64,000 nt of DNA, from positions 1 through 64,000 of the forward strand of contig NZ_POUT01000013.1 in the NCBI RefSeq assembly GCF_002890915.1, written 5' to 3'. Under the pieces are notes generated by a model. That model made no database searches and had not been told where the DNA came from. It saw only the letters and a program-made list of their open reading frames with translations. Source of the DNA: Stutzerimonas stutzeri. GTDB lineage: Bacteria; Pseudomonadota; Gammaproteobacteria; Pseudomonadales; Pseudomonadaceae. The position numbers and the translations under genes were made by a program. Shown one piece after another: positions 1 through 7,946 of this stretch; within the stretch, counting starts at the first letter, position 1; the number at the start of each line of letters is the position of its first letter.

Positions 1-16
1 GTGCTGAAACCTGTCA

Positions 17-40
17 AAAAGGCCTGAAGTCAGGCCTTGT
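17..40 (-). terminator. Rho-independent terminator, probably of ligD
   Basis: An 8-bp perfect stem (AAGGCCTG/CAGGCCTT) with a four-base loop lies at 19-38. Read on the minus strand it is followed by a run of T (complement of the A tract at 16-20), which is the usual intrinsic terminator layout. It lies about 130 nt downstream of the ligD stop codon, so it probably ends that transcript. On the plus strand the following bases (GTTTGG) are a weaker U tract. A second small hairpin (GCGCTT-GAAA-AAGCGC) lies at 61-76. No gene is visible in 1-170. Confidence 0.6.
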
Positions 41-170
41 TTGGACTCCGTTAGGCCAAAGCGCTTGAAAAAGCGCCAAACCGGACGGGTTGGGGCAGTT
101 GAAGCCGAGTTTTTCAACGGCCTGCTAACCCTTCGCGGTCGGTGCATGCGTTGCGCCGGCCAGCCTCTTC

Positions 171-2732
171 CTACAGGCCCAGGCGCTCGCGCATCTGTTC
201 ACTGAGCGTCTGCTGCACCTGCCCGATACCCGCCCAGGGGTCATCGTCGCCCAACTCCTGCAGCCGTTCGAACAGGTTGCCCACGGTCCAGAGGTTGGCG
301 CCTTTCAGCTCACCCAGCTCCTCGCGATGGATCGGCACGGAAACCGGCAGGCCCGCCCGCGCCCGCACCGAATAGGCTGCAACGGTACTGGCGCCGCGGC
401 TGTTGCGCAGGTAGTCGATGAAGATGCGCCCCACGCGATTCTTCGGTCCGCTGACCGCCGAGAAATGCCCGGGCAGCAGCTTGGCCAAGTATTTGGCAAC
501 GGCGTGGCTGAAGGTTTTCACCTCGCCCCAGCCATGCACCGCCTTGAGCGGCACGATGATGTGCATGCCCTTGCCGCCGCTGGTCTTGAGGAAGGAATCC
601 AGGCCGATCTCGTCCAGCAGGGTCTGCGTCAGCTGGGTGGCTTCTACCATCCGTTTCCACGGCAGCGCGGGGTCGGGGTCGAGGTCGAGCACGAAACGGT
701 CGGGATGGTCCAGCGCCGGCGCCACGGCGTTCCAGGTATGCAGTTCGATGGTGCCCATCTGCGCCGCGCCGACTAGCGCTTCGGCGCTGTCGATCACCAG
801 CAGCGCGCCATGCTCGGGATCGAGCGCCGGATCGAGCTGGGTAATGTGCGGGATGGCCAGCTTGTCGGCGTGCTTCTGGAAGAACAGTTCGCCTTCGATG
901 CCTTCCGGGGCACGCACCAGCGCCAACGGGCGGGCGCGTAGCTGCGGAAGTGCCCAGGGCGCGACGCGGGCATAGAAGCGTGCCAGCTCGATCTTGGTCG
1001 TACCGCTGGCCGGATCGATGATCCTCTGGGGGTTGGAAATCCTGATCCGAGCGTTCCCGAGCGGATCGGCCTTCTCGCGATCGGGGCGTGCCGGCGTGCC
1101 GTTGCCAACCGGCCTGGCCCGCTCGCGGGTGATCGCCTTGGCCGGCTTGTCCGTGCGCAGGCCGTGGAAGACCGAATGGCGGATGACACCTTGCCGGGTC
1201 ATCTCGGCATAGGCGACCTCGCACATCAGCTCGGGCCTGAGCCACTGCGCACTGCGCACGTCGGCAGCGGGCGGCGCCTTGGTCAGCGGACTGCGTCCGG
1301 TTTCCAGCTGCTTCAGCTGTTTGTGCAGGCTCTGCAGGGTGGCATGGTTGAAGCCCGTGCCGACCTTGCCGGCATAGCGCAGCTCGCCGTGCTCGTCGTG
1401 CAGCCCCAGCAGCAGCGCACCGAAGCCGGTTCGCGTGCCCTTGGGCGGGGTGTAGCCGACGATGATGAACTCCTGGCGATTGCTGCACTTGATCTTGACC
1501 CAGCTGCTGCTGCGGCGCGACGTGTAGGTGCTGCCGGCGCGCTTGCCGATCAGCCCCTCGAGTTTCATCTGGCAGGCGCTTTCGAGAATGCTGTCCGGCT
1601 GCTCGGAGAAGTCCTCGGAAAAGCGCAGCAGGTCGCTGTCGTTGCGTTCCAGCACTTCGCGCAACGCGGCGCGGCGCTGCTCCAGCGGGACTTCGCGCAG
1701 GTCCAGGCCATTCAGGTAGGGCAGGTCGAACAGGTAGTAGAGGATATTGCCGCTGCGCCCGGCTTCGAAAGCATTCTGCAGCGCCTGGAAGTCCGGCGTG
1801 CCCTCCTCGTTCGGCACCACGATCTCGCCATCGAGCCAGGCCGACTCCAGGCCCAGGCCGGCCAGCGCCGCGGCCTGCTGCGGCATCTTCGCCGTCCAGT
1901 CATGGCCATTGCGGGTGAACAGCCGCACCTTGCGCGAGTCGATGCGCGCGACGATGCGGTAGCCGTCGAACTTGATCTCGTAGCGCCAGTCGCCGTCGGG
2001 CACCGAGTCGACCAGCGTCGCCAGCTGCGGCTTCAGGCTGTCGGGCAAGGCTGCCGGTTTCGCCCCCTGCAGCGAGACGTCCTGTTTCTTGGGGCGAGCC
2101 TTGGCCGGGTGTGCCACCGGCCTGGGCGGCGTTTCCCCGGTCCCTGCCTTCGTCGCACCGCGCTTGCGCGGCACCAGGGTGCGGTCGCTGAGCACGCTGT
2201 GTGGCTGCGCGGCGACGACGTCGTATTCGCTCTCCTCGCGTGCCGCCTCGTCGCGGGACTTGATCAGGAACCACTGCTCCTTCTTACCGTCCATGCGCGT
2301 GCGCACCAGGTTCCAGCTGCCGGCGAGCTTCTCGCCTTGCAGGGTGAACTTGAGCTTGCCCTTGCGATACCCCTCGTGCGCATCGCCCTGTGGTATCCAT
2401 ACGCCGCGGTCCCAGACGATCACGTCGCCGGCACCGTAGTGCCCCTCCGGGATGTGCCCCTCGAAGGAGGCATAGTCCAGCGGGTGATCCTCGACATGCA
2501 CGGCCAGCCGGCGAACGCCGGGATCGAGACTCGGCCCCTTGGGAATAGCCCAGCTTTTCAGCGTGCCGTCGAGTTCCAGGCGAAAGTCGTAATGCAGGCG
2601 CGTGGCGTCGTGCTTCTGGATGCAGTACTGCAGTGCGTGCGCCGCCTTGCCCCGCTTGCGTCGTGGTTTACCGCCCGCCGGTTCGGGCGTGGCGGCGAAA
2701 TCGCGCATGCGCTGGTATTCGTCGAGGGCCAT
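171..2732 (-). CDS. ligD: ATP-dependent DNA ligase D (LigD), three-domain
   Basis: This is the multifunctional enzyme of bacterial non-homologous end joining; it trims, fills and seals double-strand breaks held by Ku. The protein is 853 residues in the Pseudomonas order. The 3'-phosphoesterase is at about 35-190, with His41, Asp49, Arg51 and His83 matching the known catalytic set. The nucleotidyltransferase is at about 235-530, with the adenylated lysine in EIKFDG (Lys254). The primase/polymerase domain is at about 560-850, with the metal-binding DLDPDP motif. The start at 2732 is preferred over an in-frame ATG at 2963 because GGAGGA lies just upstream of it and the phosphoesterase domain follows at its usual distance. 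Its partner Ku lies 36 kb away next to an extra polymerase domain. Confidence 0.95.
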   Translation of the reverse strand: MALDEYQRMRDFAATPEPAGGKPRRKRGKAAHALQYCIQKHDATRLHYDFRLELDGTLKSWAIPKGPSLDPGVRRLAVHVEDHPLDYASFEGHIPEGHYGAGDVIVWDRGVWIPQGDAHEGYRKGKLKFTLQGEKLAGSWNLVRTRMDGKKEQWFLIKSRDEAAREESEYDVVAAQPHSVLSDRTLVPRKRGATKAGTGETPPRPVAHPAKARPKKQDVSLQGAKPAALPDSLKPQLATLVDSVPDGDWRYEIKFDGYRIVARIDSRKVRLFTRNGHDWTAKMPQQAAALAGLGLESAWLDGEIVVPNEEGTPDFQALQNAFEAGRSGNILYYLFDLPYLNGLDLREVPLEQRRAALREVLERNDSDLLRFSEDFSEQPDSILESACQMKLEGLIGKRAGSTYTSRRSSSWVKIKCSNRQEFIIVGYTPPKGTRTGFGALLLGLHDEHGELRYAGKVGTGFNHATLQSLHKQLKQLETGRSPLTKAPPAADVRSAQWLRPELMCEVAYAEMTRQGVIRHSVFHGLRTDKPAKAITRERARPVGNGTPARPDREKADPLGNARIRISNPQRIIDPASGTTKIELARFYARVAPWALPQLRARPLALVRAPEGIEGELFFQKHADKLAIPHITQLDPALDPEHGALLVIDSAEALVGAAQMGTIELHTWNAVAPALDHPDRFVLDLDPDPALPWKRMVEATQLTQTLLDEIGLDSFLKTSGGKGMHIIVPLKAVHGWGEVKTFSHAVAKYLAKLLPGHFSAVSGPKNRVGRIFIDYLRNSRGASTVAAYSVRARAGLPVSVPIHREELGELKGANLWTVGNLFERLQELGDDDPWAGIGQVQQTLSEQMRERLGL

Positions 2733-2812
2733 GGTCGTCCTCCGTCTGGCGTGGCGGACGGATCGTTCGAGCCACCCGGTGCCCACCGAAGACCGCATGG
2801 CTGCGTTCTTAT

Positions 2813-2840
2813 TTCGATCATCCTGCACTGGCATGAGTTC
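2813..2840 (-). promoter_or_regulatory. Candidate AlgU-type promoter of ligD
   Basis: On the minus strand GAACTC is followed after 17 bases by TCGAA, close to the AlgU/sigma-22 consensus GAACTT-N16/17-TCNNA. It lies about 80 nt upstream of the ligD start. The rest of the 320-bp gap 2733-3052, which separates divergent ligD and the DUF1652 gene, shows no other gene or clear repeat. The site is called by eye only. Confidence 0.4.
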
Positions 2841-3052
2841 AGGACGCCTGCCGCCCCGGCTGTTGCTGCATTCCGATGAATGGCGGCGGCGCCGAAGGCC
2901 TTGGATCGCCCCTGCGGACTTAATCCGCCGAGCGGCCATATGCCGCAATTTACAACCGGCCATGGACTGCTACGGTTGGATGGTGGCGGGAAATCGGTGG
3001 TGCGCAGGATGTCGCTGCGCCTCAGTCACCTCCAAACTTTTAGGGAGGCTTT

Positions 3053-3331
3053 ATGAGCACGCGTCTACCACTGTTCAAGATCGAAGCGATCCTGCACACC
3101 TACCTGCGCCCCTATCAGTGTGAATGTCATACGGAGCCGGATAGCTCGCTCAGCGTACGTCTGTATCGCGAACCCTGCCGCAACGAGGAATTGACCGTCC
3201 TCGGCATTTCCTACGATCAGTGCCGCGACGCCGCCAATCTGGTGCGACTGGCCCAGGAGCTGCGCATCGAGATGTATGCGACCCGGGGCAGCATCGCGGC
3301 CGAGCCCGAGCGCCTCGGCGTCGTGGAGTAG
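3053..3331 (+). CDS. DUF1652 family protein
   Basis: This 92-residue cytoplasmic protein has no signal peptide or membrane segment. Its pattern (an N-terminal helix, Cys-rich CECHTEPDSSLSVRLY, then a hydrophobic GIS motif and a C-terminal helix with RLAQELR) matches the DUF1652 family, which is largely confined to Pseudomonas and has no established function. The start is well supported by AGGGAGG seven bases upstream. It is transcribed divergently from ligD and converges on the DUF892 gene, so it is probably monocistronic. The assignment rests on recalled family pattern, not a search. Confidence 0.6.
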   Translation: MSTRLPLFKIEAILHTYLRPYQCECHTEPDSSLSVRLYREPCRNEELTVLGISYDQCRDAANLVRLAQELRIEMYATRGSIAAEPERLGVVE

Positions 3332-3358
3332 ATTTCCTCAACGGGCGGCAGCCTGCAT

Positions 3359-3889
3359 TCAGCGCTTGGCTTCGACCTTCGGCTCCATGGCGCGGGTCAG
3401 GTAGGCCTGGGTCAGCTCGGCGAGGTGATCGCGCAGCCAGTCGGCCATGGCGATTTCCTCCACCAGGATGCGCTCGCAGACTTCCTGGGTCTGCTGGTCG
3501 CCCACCGCCTGCGCTGCGGCGATAAGTACCTTGTAGGACGCGATTTCGAGATTCTCGAAGACATATCCCATCAGGGCGCCCTTGACGATCTCGTCGTTGA
3601 GCATCATCCCGCCCATGGCCTGCCCCATCGCCATCATCTTGCCGCCGAGATCCTTGAAGCCGGAATAGGATTTGTCGTAGCGCTGCAGGCAGCCCTCGAT
3701 CAACCTGGCCTGGTTCTGCGTTTCGCCAATGTGCTGCTCGATGCGCGCCTTGAGTTCGGGGTAATGCTCGATGCGGCTGGCCTGCTTTTTCAGCATGGTT
3801 TCGGCCTGCGCCTCCATCGCATGGGCATCGCGCAGCCACTCGATCAGGCGTTCGGTACGGATGTCGTTGCCGGTTTGTGCACTCTGCAT
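3359..3889 (-). CDS. Ferritin-like DUF892 (YciE/YciF-type) stress protein
   Basis: The 176-residue protein is almost entirely helical and has the DUF892 ferritin-like pattern: an early WLRDAHAMEAQ motif, a middle ELKARIEQHIGETQNQ helix that would contribute Glu/His metal ligands, and a late ENLEIASYKVLIAAAQAVGD segment. Members of this family are induced by osmotic and general stress; their biochemical activity is not settled. The start at 3889 has AGGAG eight bases upstream and gives the usual family length; an upstream in-frame ATG at 4009 would add an unrelated tail. It is divergent from the MscS-type channel, which fits an osmotic-stress role. Confidence 0.85.
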   Translation of the reverse strand: MQSAQTGNDIRTERLIEWLRDAHAMEAQAETMLKKQASRIEHYPELKARIEQHIGETQNQARLIEGCLQRYDKSYSGFKDLGGKMMAMGQAMGGMMLNDEIVKGALMGYVFENLEIASYKVLIAAAQAVGDQQTQEVCERILVEEIAMADWLRDHLAELTQAYLTRAMEPKVEAKR

Positions 3890-3943
3890 AGTGGGTACTC
3901 CTGCCAGGTCCAATGAACGGGCCTTCTCAGCCCTGTCGTCATG

Positions 3944-3970
3944 TGTGAGGTACCCCGCCGGCATGAGTTC
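3944..3970 (-). promoter_or_regulatory. Candidate AlgU-type promoter of the DUF892 gene
   Basis: On the minus strand GAACTC is separated by 16 bases from TCACA, fitting the GAACTT-N16/17-TCNNA pattern, and lies about 55 nt upstream of the start at 3889. Identification is by eye and the -10 match is only partial. Confidence 0.35.
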
Positions 3971-4018
3971 CCCCGGCCCGACTGGCTGCCGCTGCGGGCA
4001 AACGCCCATGAACTTTGC

Positions 4019-5203
4019 ATGGACGGATCAGTCATTGCCCAGACAAACAGCGAACGGGGAGCCTGCGTCATAGAACTTCCAGCCTTCCTTCTGCAGTGGG
4101 ACCAGTACATCAGCCAGCCGGGGTTGCGCACACTGGCGGTCGCGCTGTTCGTGGCCTTGGCACTGAGCCTGTTCGGCCGGGTGCTGACTGCGCTGGTACT
4201 GCGGCTGGCCCGTGCCTTCGTGTTCACGCGCGAACTCGCCGAGCAGCTGGAAAAGCCCACCCGGGTGCTGCTGCCATTGCTCGGCCTGCAAGGCGTCTGG
4301 GCCTCGGCCCCCAGCGACCTGCTGCTGATCGGCGCGGCGCGGCAGGTCACCACGCTGCTCATCATCGCGACCCTCACCTGGCTGGCGATGCGGCTGTTGC
4401 GGGGGCTGCAGCTGTTCATCCAGTTGCGCAACCCGGTGGACGTGGTCGATAACCTGCGCGCACGGCAGATCCAGACCCAATCCCGCGTGCTGTTGCGCAC
4501 CCTGGGTTTCTTCGTGCTGCTGGTGGGCCTCGCGGCGATGCTGATGACCTTTCCCGGCGCGCGTCAATTCGGCGCGAGCCTGCTGGCCTCGGCAGGCCTG
4601 GCCGGCCTTGCGGTGGGATTCGCCGCGCGGCCGGTGCTGGCCAACCTGATCGCCGGCGTGCAGATCGCGATGACCCAGCCGATCCGCCTCGATGATGTGG
4701 TGATCGTCGAGAACGAATGGGGCCGTATCGAGGAAATCACCGGAACCTACGTGGTGGTGCGCATCTGGGACGATCGGCGGCTGGTGGTACCGCTGCAGTA
4801 TTTCATCGAGAAACCGTTCCAGAACTGGACCCGACGCAGCTCCAGCCTCATCGGCACGGTGTTTCTCTGGGCCGACTATTCGCTGCCGCTTGAGCCGCTG
4901 CGCGAGGAGTTGCGCCGCCTGTGCCGGGAAGTGCCGCAATTGTGGGATGGCCGGGTCTGCGTGCTGCAAGTCACCGATGCCGGCGAGCGATCCATCCAGT
5001 TGCGCGCCCTGGTCAGCTCGCCGGACTCATCCCGCAACTGGGACCTGCGCTGCCATATCCGCGAGAACCTGCTCGGCTTCATCCAGCGCCAGTACCCGCA
5101 TGCACTGCCCCTGGTTCGCGCGGACCTGAGTGTCGGGCACAAGCAGACGGTGGACAGGTCGCCGCCCGAGCATACCGAGCCGGAGCGGCAGCCGCCGGTG
5201 TGA
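4019..5203 (+). CDS. MscS-family small-conductance mechanosensitive channel
   Basis: This inner-membrane protein has four or five hydrophobic segments in the first 210 residues. The last carries a Gly/Ala-rich pore helix (LLASAGLAGLAVGFAARPVLANLIAG), then the beta domain beginning TQPIRLDDVVIV with the EEITGTYVVVRIWDDRRLVVP core typical of MscS channels, and an alpha/beta C-terminal domain. It should open under membrane tension and release solutes after osmotic downshift. The start is uncertain: ATG at 4019 gives 394 residues but has a poor ribosome site, and ATG at 3941 would add 26 residues and overlap the divergent promoter region. The gene appears to stand alone. Confidence 0.85.
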   Translation: MDGSVIAQTNSERGACVIELPAFLLQWDQYISQPGLRTLAVALFVALALSLFGRVLTALVLRLARAFVFTRELAEQLEKPTRVLLPLLGLQGVWASAPSDLLLIGAARQVTTLLIIATLTWLAMRLLRGLQLFIQLRNPVDVVDNLRARQIQTQSRVLLRTLGFFVLLVGLAAMLMTFPGARQFGASLLASAGLAGLAVGFAARPVLANLIAGVQIAMTQPIRLDDVVIVENEWGRIEEITGTYVVVRIWDDRRLVVPLQYFIEKPFQNWTRRSSSLIGTVFLWADYSLPLEPLREELRRLCREVPQLWDGRVCVLQVTDAGERSIQLRALVSSPDSSRNWDLRCHIRENLLGFIQRQYPHALPLVRADLSVGHKQTVDRSPPEHTEPERQPPV

Positions 5204-5266
5204 CGCAGAGCCAACTTTTTCTTGGTGGGCGAAACATGCCGAAATCCCAGAAGACTATCTGGATAG

Positions 5267-5488
5267 ATAGCCAGGGTTCTGACCGATGGCGACACCGACG
5301 AACTGATCCGTGCGATTGGCCACGTGGCAAAAGCACGCGGCATGTCGCAGATAGCCAAGGACTCGGGCTTGGGGCGGGCAAGCCTTTACAAGGCCTTTGC
5401 ACCCGGCGCACAGCCCCGCTTCGATACCGTGATGAAAGTCATGCGCGCCTTGGGAATCGAACTGCACATTACAGCAGCTCATTCCTGA
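5267..5488 (+). pseudogene. Remnant of a HI1420-type addiction-module antidote
   Basis: An open stretch ending at the TGA at 5486-5488 encodes about 70 residues matching the C-terminal helix-turn-helix part of HI1420-family antidotes: DTDELIRAIGHVAKARGMSQ, then IAKDSGLGRASLYKAF and FDTVMKVMRALGIELH. The usual N-terminal 30-35 residues are missing. An in-frame stop at 5264-5266 closes the frame upstream and there is no start codon until inside the helix-turn-helix. No matching toxin gene lies upstream (mscS ends 5203) or downstream (cinA, opposite strand). It looks like a decayed half of a toxin-antitoxin module. Translation from an internal GTG or ATG cannot be excluded. Confidence 0.7.
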
Positions 5489-5590
5489 ACTGACGGAGTC
5501 GCCGGCTGGATTGGGGAGGCATTCTGAAAAACAAACGCCTCAGTCCAATGGATAGCGGCGACATCCACATTTCGCGCTGCACATATCCGA

Positions 5591-6082
5591 TCACTCAAGC
5601 CTCTCCAGCAGTTCGGCATATTTCTTCGGCAACCGGGTCAGCCCATGCCGTGCCGCCTGCTTGCGAATCTCCACCCGGTCGCCGTCGAATTGCACCGTTT
5701 CGCTCACCACCACCTGTCGCTCGCCCCGCATCAGTGCATAGGCGAAGCACTGGGTACCGCCTTCGTCCTGCTGTTCATCGTCCGCCACCCCCGTATTGGC
5801 GACCGCCAACGTCGCGCCGCTGACATCGAGGGCGCCGATGGCCATCTCGCTGGCGACCTCCTCGCTGGTGAGGCCGAATCGCTCGATGGTCTCGAAATCC
5901 ACGTTGAGCAGGCGGTTCTTCGCCTTGGGCGAATACACCACGAAACCGCTATCCAGCACCTGGCCGCAGCCGGGAATATCACCGAGCAGCGAGGCCATCA
6001 GCCCGCAGGTGCAAGACTCCGCGGTGACCAGCCTGAGCTCTTCGCGCTGAAGAAACGCAACGATACGCTCGATCTCTTGCAT
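5591..6082 (-). CDS. CinA-family nicotinamide-nucleotide amidohydrolase
   Basis: The 163-residue single-domain protein corresponds to the C-terminal amidohydrolase domain of CinA (PncC-type), which deamidates nicotinamide mononucleotide to nicotinate mononucleotide in pyridine-nucleotide salvage. The hallmark TAESCT motif is at about residue 19, here followed by CG instead of the common GG. Other family motifs are SGFVVYSPKAK, GLTSEEVASEMA and AVANTGVA. No N-terminal molybdopterin-binding domain is present. The start has GGAG eight bases upstream. It is transcribed away from glgA and is probably a single gene. Confidence 0.85.
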   Translation of the reverse strand: MQEIERIVAFLQREELRLVTAESCTCGLMASLLGDIPGCGQVLDSGFVVYSPKAKNRLLNVDFETIERFGLTSEEVASEMAIGALDVSGATLAVANTGVADDEQQDEGGTQCFAYALMRGERQVVVSETVQFDGDRVEIRKQAARHGLTRLPKKYAELLERLE

Positions 6083-6131
6083 GCTTTTTGCTCCAGCCCA
6101 TTACAGGCCACAGTCGTTTCGGCCTTTATGT

Positions 6132-6159
6132 TCGGAGCGGATTGCCAGGGTACGAGTTC
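6132..6159 (-). promoter_or_regulatory. Candidate AlgU-type promoter of the cinA-like gene
   Basis: On the minus strand GAACTC is followed after 17 bases by TCCGA, about 50 nt upstream of the start at 6082. It lies back to back with the candidate glgA promoter at 6188-6214 in the same divergent region (6083-6380). Called by eye. Confidence 0.35.
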
Positions 6160-6187
6160 CAGCTGCGGTTTTTTGGTCTGCTTTTAA

Positions 6188-6214
6188 GAACTTCTACCGC
6201 GACGTCATGTCTGG
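6188..6214 (+). promoter_or_regulatory. Candidate AlgU-type promoter of the glgA operon
   Basis: GAACTT (6188-6193) is a perfect match to the AlgU -35 element and is followed after 16 bases by TCTGG, differing from the TCTGA -10 only in the last base. It would give a leader of about 160 nt before glgA. No gene is visible in the remainder of 6083-6380. Confidence 0.45.
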
Positions 6215-6380
6215 TTTTTGGTAGGGCCAACGCAGCTCTACTGCCTTCGCGGCTGCTCCGAACAAGATTTCAGCCTTGTCGTGTTCATGGTGTGTGACGG
6301 TCATCAGATCGTTGCATGGGAGAAATATGCTCGTAGCTGGCGCCGGCGCTTGGAAGCCGGAGCTCTCTGGGGAGATCATG

Positions 6381-7934
6381 ATGAGTATTGCCGCTGTGAA
6401 CGCCCGGCCTTTCAGCCTGCTCAGAACCACACCTGTTCTACCTCGGGCAATGCGCCCCAGATTGCAGATTCGCAGTAGCCATGACGACAAACGAAGAATT
6501 CTCTTCGTCACCTCCGAACTGACCGACCTGGTCAAGACCGGTGGCCTCGCCGACGTTTCCGCCGCCCTGCCCCGCGCCTTGGGCGGGTTGCACGATGTAC
6601 GGGTATTGATTCCCGGCTATTCGCAGGTGATGAACTGCGGCCAACCCATCCGCGTCGTTGGCGCACTCGGGCCGTACGCCGACATACCGGGCTGCCGCAT
6701 CGGCCGGATGGACATGCCCGACGGCCTGATCATCTACGTCCTGATCTGCCCCGAACTCTACGAACGCGAAGGACTGCCCTACGGCGACGAGCACGGCAAC
6801 GACTGGCCGGACAATCCGCTGCGTTTCGCCCGCCTGGGCCTGGCCGCCGCGGAGATCGCCGGCGGCAGCGCCTGCATCAGCTGGGCTCCGGAGCTGGTTC
6901 ACGCCCATGACTGGCCGGCGGGCCTGGCGCCGGCGTACATGCACTGGCGTGGCCTGAACGTCCCGAGCGTCTTCACCATTCACAATCTGGCTTACCAGGG
7001 CAACATCGACATGAGCCTGCGGCGCCCGCTGGGAATTCCGGTCGAGGCCTGCGACCCCGAACGCATGGAGTTCTACGGCAAGCTCTCGTTGCTCAAGGCC
7101 GGCATCGCCTATGCCAGCCGCGTGACCACGGTCAGCGCCACCTACGCCGAGGAAATCACCACGCCCGAATTCGGCTGCGGCATGGAAGGCTTCCTGCGCA
7201 TGAAGGCACGGCAGGGGCTGCTCAGCGGCCTGCTCAATGGCATCGACGAGAGCTGGGAACCGGAAAGCGATCCCCATCTGGTGCGCGGCTTCAGTGCCCG
7301 CTACTGGGACGGCAAGGTGGACAACGCGTCCTATATCCGCGAGACCTTCGGCCTCGCCCCTTCCGATGCCCCGCTGTTTGCCGTGGTATCGCGGCTGGTA
7401 CACCAGAAAGGCGTGGACCTGACCCTCGATGTGGCACACAGCATCGTCGCGGGCGGCGGCCAGCTGGCCATTCTCGGCCGCGGCGAACCCCATATCGAAG
7501 AGGACGTGCGCCAGCTCGCGCTGCGCTATCCGGGGCGGGTCGCGGCGCATATCGGTTTCAACGAGACCGATGCCCGGCGGTTGTTCGCCGGCAGCGACTT
7601 CCTGCTGATGCCCTCACGCTACGAACCCTGTGGCCTGAGCCAGATGTACGCCCAGCGCTACGCCTCGTTGCCGATTGCCCGTCGCACCGGCGGCCTGGCG
7701 GACTCCATCGAGGACGGCGTCACCGGCCTGTTGTTCGACGAGCCCAGCGTCGACAGCTACCGACATGCCGTGGAGCGCGCCCTGGAAATCCACAAGCGCC
7801 CGCAGCTGCTGAGCGCCATGCGCTGTCGGGCGATGGCCGCCGGCTTCTTCTGGCGCCACGCCATCGGCCCTTATGACGCGCTCTATCAGCAACTGCTCGG
7901 CGAACGCCGTGAGGTCCGTCTTTCCCTATTCTGA
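6381..7934 (+). CDS. glgA: Glycogen synthase (GT5)
   Basis: This cytoplasmic retaining glucosyltransferase extends linear alpha-1,4-glucan from a nucleotide-glucose donor. The 517-residue protein has the GT5 N-terminal signature ELTDLVKTGGLADV (Lys52), the HAHDW motif in the first Rossmann domain and the C-terminal SRYEPCGLSQ motif that binds donor. The first 37 residues are an unconserved extension. ATG at 6381 follows GGGGAG by six bases; an adjacent ATG at 6378 is the alternative. It heads an operon with treZ (12-nt gap), malQ, treY, a DUF2934 gene and glgX. No glgC is nearby, so the donor supply is encoded elsewhere. Confidence 0.93.
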   Translation: MSIAAVNARPFSLLRTTPVLPRAMRPRLQIRSSHDDKRRILFVTSELTDLVKTGGLADVSAALPRALGGLHDVRVLIPGYSQVMNCGQPIRVVGALGPYADIPGCRIGRMDMPDGLIIYVLICPELYEREGLPYGDEHGNDWPDNPLRFARLGLAAAEIAGGSACISWAPELVHAHDWPAGLAPAYMHWRGLNVPSVFTIHNLAYQGNIDMSLRRPLGIPVEACDPERMEFYGKLSLLKAGIAYASRVTTVSATYAEEITTPEFGCGMEGFLRMKARQGLLSGLLNGIDESWEPESDPHLVRGFSARYWDGKVDNASYIRETFGLAPSDAPLFAVVSRLVHQKGVDLTLDVAHSIVAGGGQLAILGRGEPHIEEDVRQLALRYPGRVAAHIGFNETDARRLFAGSDFLLMPSRYEPCGLSQMYAQRYASLPIARRTGGLADSIEDGVTGLLFDEPSVDSYRHAVERALEIHKRPQLLSAMRCRAMAAGFFWRHAIGPYDALYQQLLGERREVRLSLF

Positions 7935-7946
7935 CGAGGGTGATCC

